Assembly: GCA_046330135.1 (NCBI GenBank)
Contig: JAXLTI010000004.1
Span: 558,001-622,000, forward strand
Length of the DNA: 64,000 nucleotides
Origin: CAYYFX01 sp046330135
GTDB taxonomy: Bacteria > ARS69
Reading direction: 5' to 3'
The first letter of the stretch is position 1; every line of letters begins with the position of its first letter. A model generated the notes under the pieces. It did not search any database, was not told the DNA's origin, and saw nothing but the letters and a program-made list of their open reading frames with translations. The translations under genes were made by a program, and so were the position numbers. Positions 61,264-64,000 of this stretch are shown here, piece by piece.

Positions 61264-62124
61264 GTGAGCCCTCTCCCGGATTTCCGGACGCGCACTCTGG
61301 ACGCGCACGCACGCCTCGGCGCGGAGGGCGCGCGCCGCCTCCTGGACGCGGGCCGGGCCTGGGACCTCGCGCCGACGTTGCGGGCGGGCGGATCGGTCGT
61401 GTTCCCGCACGCGACCTACGAGGTGTGCGGGCAGTTCGTGGCGGCGGCGGTCCACGCCTGCCTCGACTGCGGCGCGGATCGCGTGATCGTGCTCGGCGTC
61501 CTGCACGCGCTCTCCGACGAGCTGGACTCGGCACGGCAGCGCGTGGCGGCCGGGAGCGATCCGAGTGGCGAGCCGTGCTGGGGGATTCAAGGTCCCGGCG
61601 CTCCGGGCCGCGAGGACTGGCGCAGCGAGTTCTCGCTCCTCCACTTCGCGCATCTGTTCCGCGAGGAGACGCGGCGGCGCGGCGTGCGCGGGCCGGAGCT
61701 CGTCTTCCGCTATCCGTATCTCGCGGGCGGTCACCCGGAGGCGCTCCGCGGCGTCGACGAGCTGGAGCGGCTCGCGCGCGACTCGGCGATCGTGGCCACC
61801 GCCGACCCGATGCACCACGGCATCGGTTACGGCGACCCTCCGGAGCAGGCGCTGCCGAGTGACGCGCGCGGCCTCGCCTTCGCGCGCGGCAAGATCCAGG
61901 AAGGGTTCGATCTCGCGGGTCGAGGCCGCTTCCCGGAGTTCCAGCGGCACTGCATCGCCACGAAGAGCGACGCGCGCGACGTGGGCCAAGTTCTCGGCCA
62001 CCTCGTGGGGCGCTTCGAGGCGCGGATCCTCGATCTCCTCGGCGACGACATGACCGGCCCCTACGCCGCGCGACCGCCCACGTGGGTCGCGGCGGCCCTG
62101 ATCGACGTCGCCAGAGCCCGCTGA
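61264..62124 (+). CDS. MEMO1-like (class III dioxygenase-fold) protein
   Basis: This 286-residue protein shows weak but ordered similarity to MEMO1/AmmeMemoRadiSam-B proteins: VVFPHATYEVCGQFVAAAV (family PHAGY..SG), DRVIVLGVLHA, EFSLLHFAHLF (family EHSLE.QLPFL) and ATADPMHHGIGYGD (family SSDFSHYG). The fold resembles extradiol dioxygenases with a metal site, function unresolved. The start is GTG 61264 behind GAGG, seven bases after the POT stop. Identification is tentative. Confidence 0.65.
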   Translation: MSPLPDFRTRTLDAHARLGAEGARRLLDAGRAWDLAPTLRAGGSVVFPHATYEVCGQFVAAAVHACLDCGADRVIVLGVLHALSDELDSARQRVAAGSDPSGEPCWGIQGPGAPGREDWRSEFSLLHFAHLFREETRRRGVRGPELVFRYPYLAGGHPEALRGVDELERLARDSAIVATADPMHHGIGYGDPPEQALPSDARGLAFARGKIQEGFDLAGRGRFPEFQRHCIATKSDARDVGQVLGHLVGRFEARILDLLGDDMTGPYAARPPTWVAAALIDVARAR

Positions 62125-62137
62125 CCGACGGAGCGGG

Positions 62138-62167
62138 TTGTCGCGCGGTCGCGGCTCGGGCTACCCT
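62138..62167 (+). promoter_or_regulatory. Candidate promoter for nitrilase
   Basis: TTGTCG (62138-62143), an 18-base spacer and TACCCT (62162-62167) followed by TCGCGCCC, about 33 bases before the ATG. Confidence 0.45.
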
Positions 62168-62200
62168 TCGCGCCCTCGCCGTTTCCGGAGGTCCATCGAC

Positions 62201-63193
62201 ATGTCTGCGCCCTTCCGCATCGCCGCAATCCAGGCTTGCCCGGTCTACCTCGACCGGGACGCCACGATCGCCAAGGCCTGCGACCTGATCGCCGAGGCGG
62301 GCCGCCGGGGCGTCTCCCTCGCCGTGTTCCCCGAGGCGTTCGTGCCCGGATATCCGCTCTGGGTGTGGTTCGTACCGTCGGGGCATACCGCGGTGCTGCG
62401 CGAGCTGTACGCGGAGCTGCACGCGAACGCGGTGACCGTGCCGAGCGCCTCGGTGGATGCGTTGTGCCGCGCGGCGGCGAAGGCGCGGGTCACCGTGGCG
62501 ATCGGCGTGAACGAGCGGAACGACGAGGCGAGCGGCGGAACGCTCTACAACACGCTGCTCTACATCGGCGCCGACGGCCGCATCCTGGGCCGGCACCGCA
62601 AGCTGATCCCCACGGGCGGCGAGCGGCTCGTCTGGGGCATGGGTGACGGCAGCGACCTCGAAGTGTACCCGCTGCCGTTCGCGCGCCTCGGGGGCCTCCT
62701 GTGCTGGGAGAACTACATGCCGCTCGCGCGGTACGCGCTGGCGGCGTGGGGCGCGCAGATCCACGCAGCGCCCACGTGGGACCGCGGCGAGCCCTGGCTC
62801 TCGACGATGCGACACGTGGCGAAGGAGAGTCGGTGCTTCGTCGTCTCGTGTTGCTCGCCGATGCGCAAGCAGGACGTGCCGGATCGCCTGTCGTTCAAGG
62901 CGAAGTACTTGAACGAGGCGGGGGAGTGGCTCAACTCCGGCGACAGCGTGATCGTCGATCCGGACGGCAAGGTCGTGGCGGGTCCGGCGCGAGAGGAGGA
63001 GACGATCCTCGAGGTCGAGGTGAGACCGGAGCAGCTCGTCGGCCCGCGATCGCAGCTCGACGTGGCGGGCCACTACGGCCGCCCGGACGTCTTCGAGCTG
63101 CGCGTCCACCGCCGGCCCCGGCCGTTCCTCACCACGGTCCACGATCTCGCGGAAGAGCCCCCGGCCGGCGACGCCGTGCCGCGCGTTCCCTAG
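62201..63193 (+). CDS. Nitrilase
   Basis: This 330-residue enzyme has the nitrilase triad: Glu in AVFPEAFVPGYP, Lys in GRHRKLIPTGGERLVWG and Cys in GLLCWENYMPLARY. The 'CWENYMPLAR' form and the WGMGDGS segment match true nitrilases (nitrile to carboxylic acid) more than amidases or cyanide hydratases. The ATG follows CCGGAGGTCC. It may be a single-gene unit with its own promoter. Confidence 0.9.
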   Translation: MSAPFRIAAIQACPVYLDRDATIAKACDLIAEAGRRGVSLAVFPEAFVPGYPLWVWFVPSGHTAVLRELYAELHANAVTVPSASVDALCRAAAKARVTVAIGVNERNDEASGGTLYNTLLYIGADGRILGRHRKLIPTGGERLVWGMGDGSDLEVYPLPFARLGGLLCWENYMPLARYALAAWGAQIHAAPTWDRGEPWLSTMRHVAKESRCFVVSCCSPMRKQDVPDRLSFKAKYLNEAGEWLNSGDSVIVDPDGKVVAGPAREEETILEVEVRPEQLVGPRSQLDVAGHYGRPDVFELRVHRRPRPFLTTVHDLAEEPPAGDAVPRVP

Positions 63194-63216
63194 AGAGACA
63201 TCGGGAGGAGATTCCC

Positions 63217-63456
63217 ATGTGTCGCAACATCAAGAAACTGAGACGCCCGGAGGGCGCTCCGACGGATGCGGAGCTCCACGACGCGGCGCTGCAATTCGTC
63301 CGGAAGATCAGCGGCTACCGCGAGCCGTCGCGGACGAACGCGGCGGCGTTCGAGGACGCGGTGACCGACGTGACAGAAGCCGCGCGGCGCCTGTTCGACG
63401 CGCTGCGCGTGGTCGAGCGGCGAACGGTCGCCGAGCCCGACGGGCACCACGCCTGA
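63217..63456 (+). CDS. DUF2277 family protein
   Basis: This 79-residue protein (MCRNIKKLRRPEG, DAALQFVRKISGYREPSRTN, AAFEDAVTDVTEAARRL) is a full-length match to the small DUF2277 family of unknown function. A GGGAGGAG ribosome site precedes the ATG. It follows the nitrilase by 23 bases. Confidence 0.92.
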   Translation: MCRNIKKLRRPEGAPTDAELHDAALQFVRKISGYREPSRTNAAAFEDAVTDVTEAARRLFDALRVVERRTVAEPDGHHA

Positions 63457-63482
63457 AGGAATCACGCCTGCAGGAGGGAGCG

Positions 63483-63989
63483 ATGATCCGCGGCATTCAC
63501 GCGATGTTCTACACGTCGGAGCCGGAGGCGCTGCGCGCCTTCCTCCGGGACAAGCTCGAGCTTCCGTTCACGGACATCGGCGAGGGCTGGCTCATCTTCG
63601 ATCTCCCGGAAGCGGACATGGGCTGCCACCCGGCCGCCTCGGCCGACGGCGCGCCGAGCGGCACGCACGACGTCTCCTTCTACTGCGACGACGTGCGCGC
63701 GACGGTCGCGCGGCTGCGCTCGCGCGGCGTCGAGTTCCTGGACGAGATCACGGATCGCGGCTTCGGTCTGGTCACGCGCTTCAAGATGCCGGGCGAGGTG
63801 ATCGTGCTGCTCTACCAGCCGCTGTACCCGAAGCGCACGGGTTCGCGGCCGAAGGCGGCACGGCGTAAGAAGGCGGCGGCGCCCCGCAAGAAGGCGACGG
63901 CACCGCGCAAGGCGACGGCACCGCGCGGGAAGTCTGCGCGCACGAAGGCCGTGTCAGCGCGGAAGCAGCCGAAGCGGCGAGGTCGCTGA
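63483..63989 (+). CDS. VOC (glyoxalase-like) protein with histone-H1-like tail
   Basis: This 168-residue protein has one VOC-type beta-alpha-beta module pair (about 1-118: AMFYTSEPEALRAFLRDKLELPF, GTHDVSFYCDDVRATVARL, TRFKMPGEVIVLLYQP). A Lys/Ala/Pro-rich tail of 50 residues follows (RRKKAAAPRKKATAPRKATA and similar). The tail resembles H1-like DNA-binding tails; a DNA role is inference. ATG behind GGAGGGAGCG. Confidence 0.87.
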   Translation: MIRGIHAMFYTSEPEALRAFLRDKLELPFTDIGEGWLIFDLPEADMGCHPAASADGAPSGTHDVSFYCDDVRATVARLRSRGVEFLDEITDRGFGLVTRFKMPGEVIVLLYQPLYPKRTGSRPKAARRKKAAAPRKKATAPRKATAPRGKSARTKAVSARKQPKRRGR

Positions 63990-64000
63990 GGGCGCGGCGT

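Overview
The window is about 64 kb of very GC-rich bacterial DNA with dense, mostly operonic coding. Five predicted secreted proteins end in the same FlgD-like C-terminal module (an NPF/NP start and a closing beta-rich stretch), and two genes encode PorV/PorQ-like outer-membrane proteins. This suggests a soil or sediment lineage of the FCB assemblage, most likely Candidatus Eisenbacteria or a relative. The assignment is inferred from gene style; no rRNA is present to confirm it. I saw no tRNA, rRNA, CRISPR array, insertion sequence or prophage.

Layout. 1-6.8 kb: a truncated FlgD-module surface protein, its PorV-like neighbour, a glucoamylase/GH144-like glucanase and a cysteine-containing secreted protein. 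6.9-7.6 kb: an Fnr-like regulator. 7.6-8.7 kb: a gene-free tract of composite repeats, part of which recurs inverted at 46.8 kb. 8.7-21.3 kb: eleven plus-strand genes, most joined by 4-base stop/start overlaps: threonine aldolase, DHH phosphoesterase, a split NAD synthetase, rsmI, tmk, a membrane protein, larB, larC, a TPR lipoprotein and a double ABC ATPase. 33.8-21.3 kb (minus): one tight operon of a roughly 2,237-residue FlgD-module surface protein (broken by three single-base frame changes), a PorV-TPR fusion, an RsbU-RsbW-like phosphatase/kinase fusion, a STAS antagonist and a histidine kinase. 33.9-38.9 kb (minus): an MDR dehydrogenase-like protein, an ATP-cone/uridine-kinase-like protein, citrate synthase and a degenerate carbamoyltransferase. 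39-45.4 kb: poorly characterised proteins and a di-haem YVTN protein. 45.5-52 kb: an SQR-like flavoprotein, aconitase and an AlkP-superfamily membrane protein. 52-64 kb: a BNR-repeat FlgD-module protein, a CPA2 antiporter, lipocalin-like lipoproteins, a POT transporter, a MEMO1-like protein, a nitrilase, DUF2277 and a VOC protein.

How it fits together. The strongest themes are (i) pairs of a FlgD-module surface protein with a PorV-like partner, one pair sitting in an operon with a complete partner-switching signalling set; (ii) heavy use of termination-reinitiation overlaps, including a three-step ladder of 38-bp repeats that encodes two 13-residue mini-ORFs; (iii) an unexplained modular intergenic repeat family; and (iv) enzyme folds that appear to have lost catalytic residues (carbamoyltransferase, alpha/beta hydrolase).
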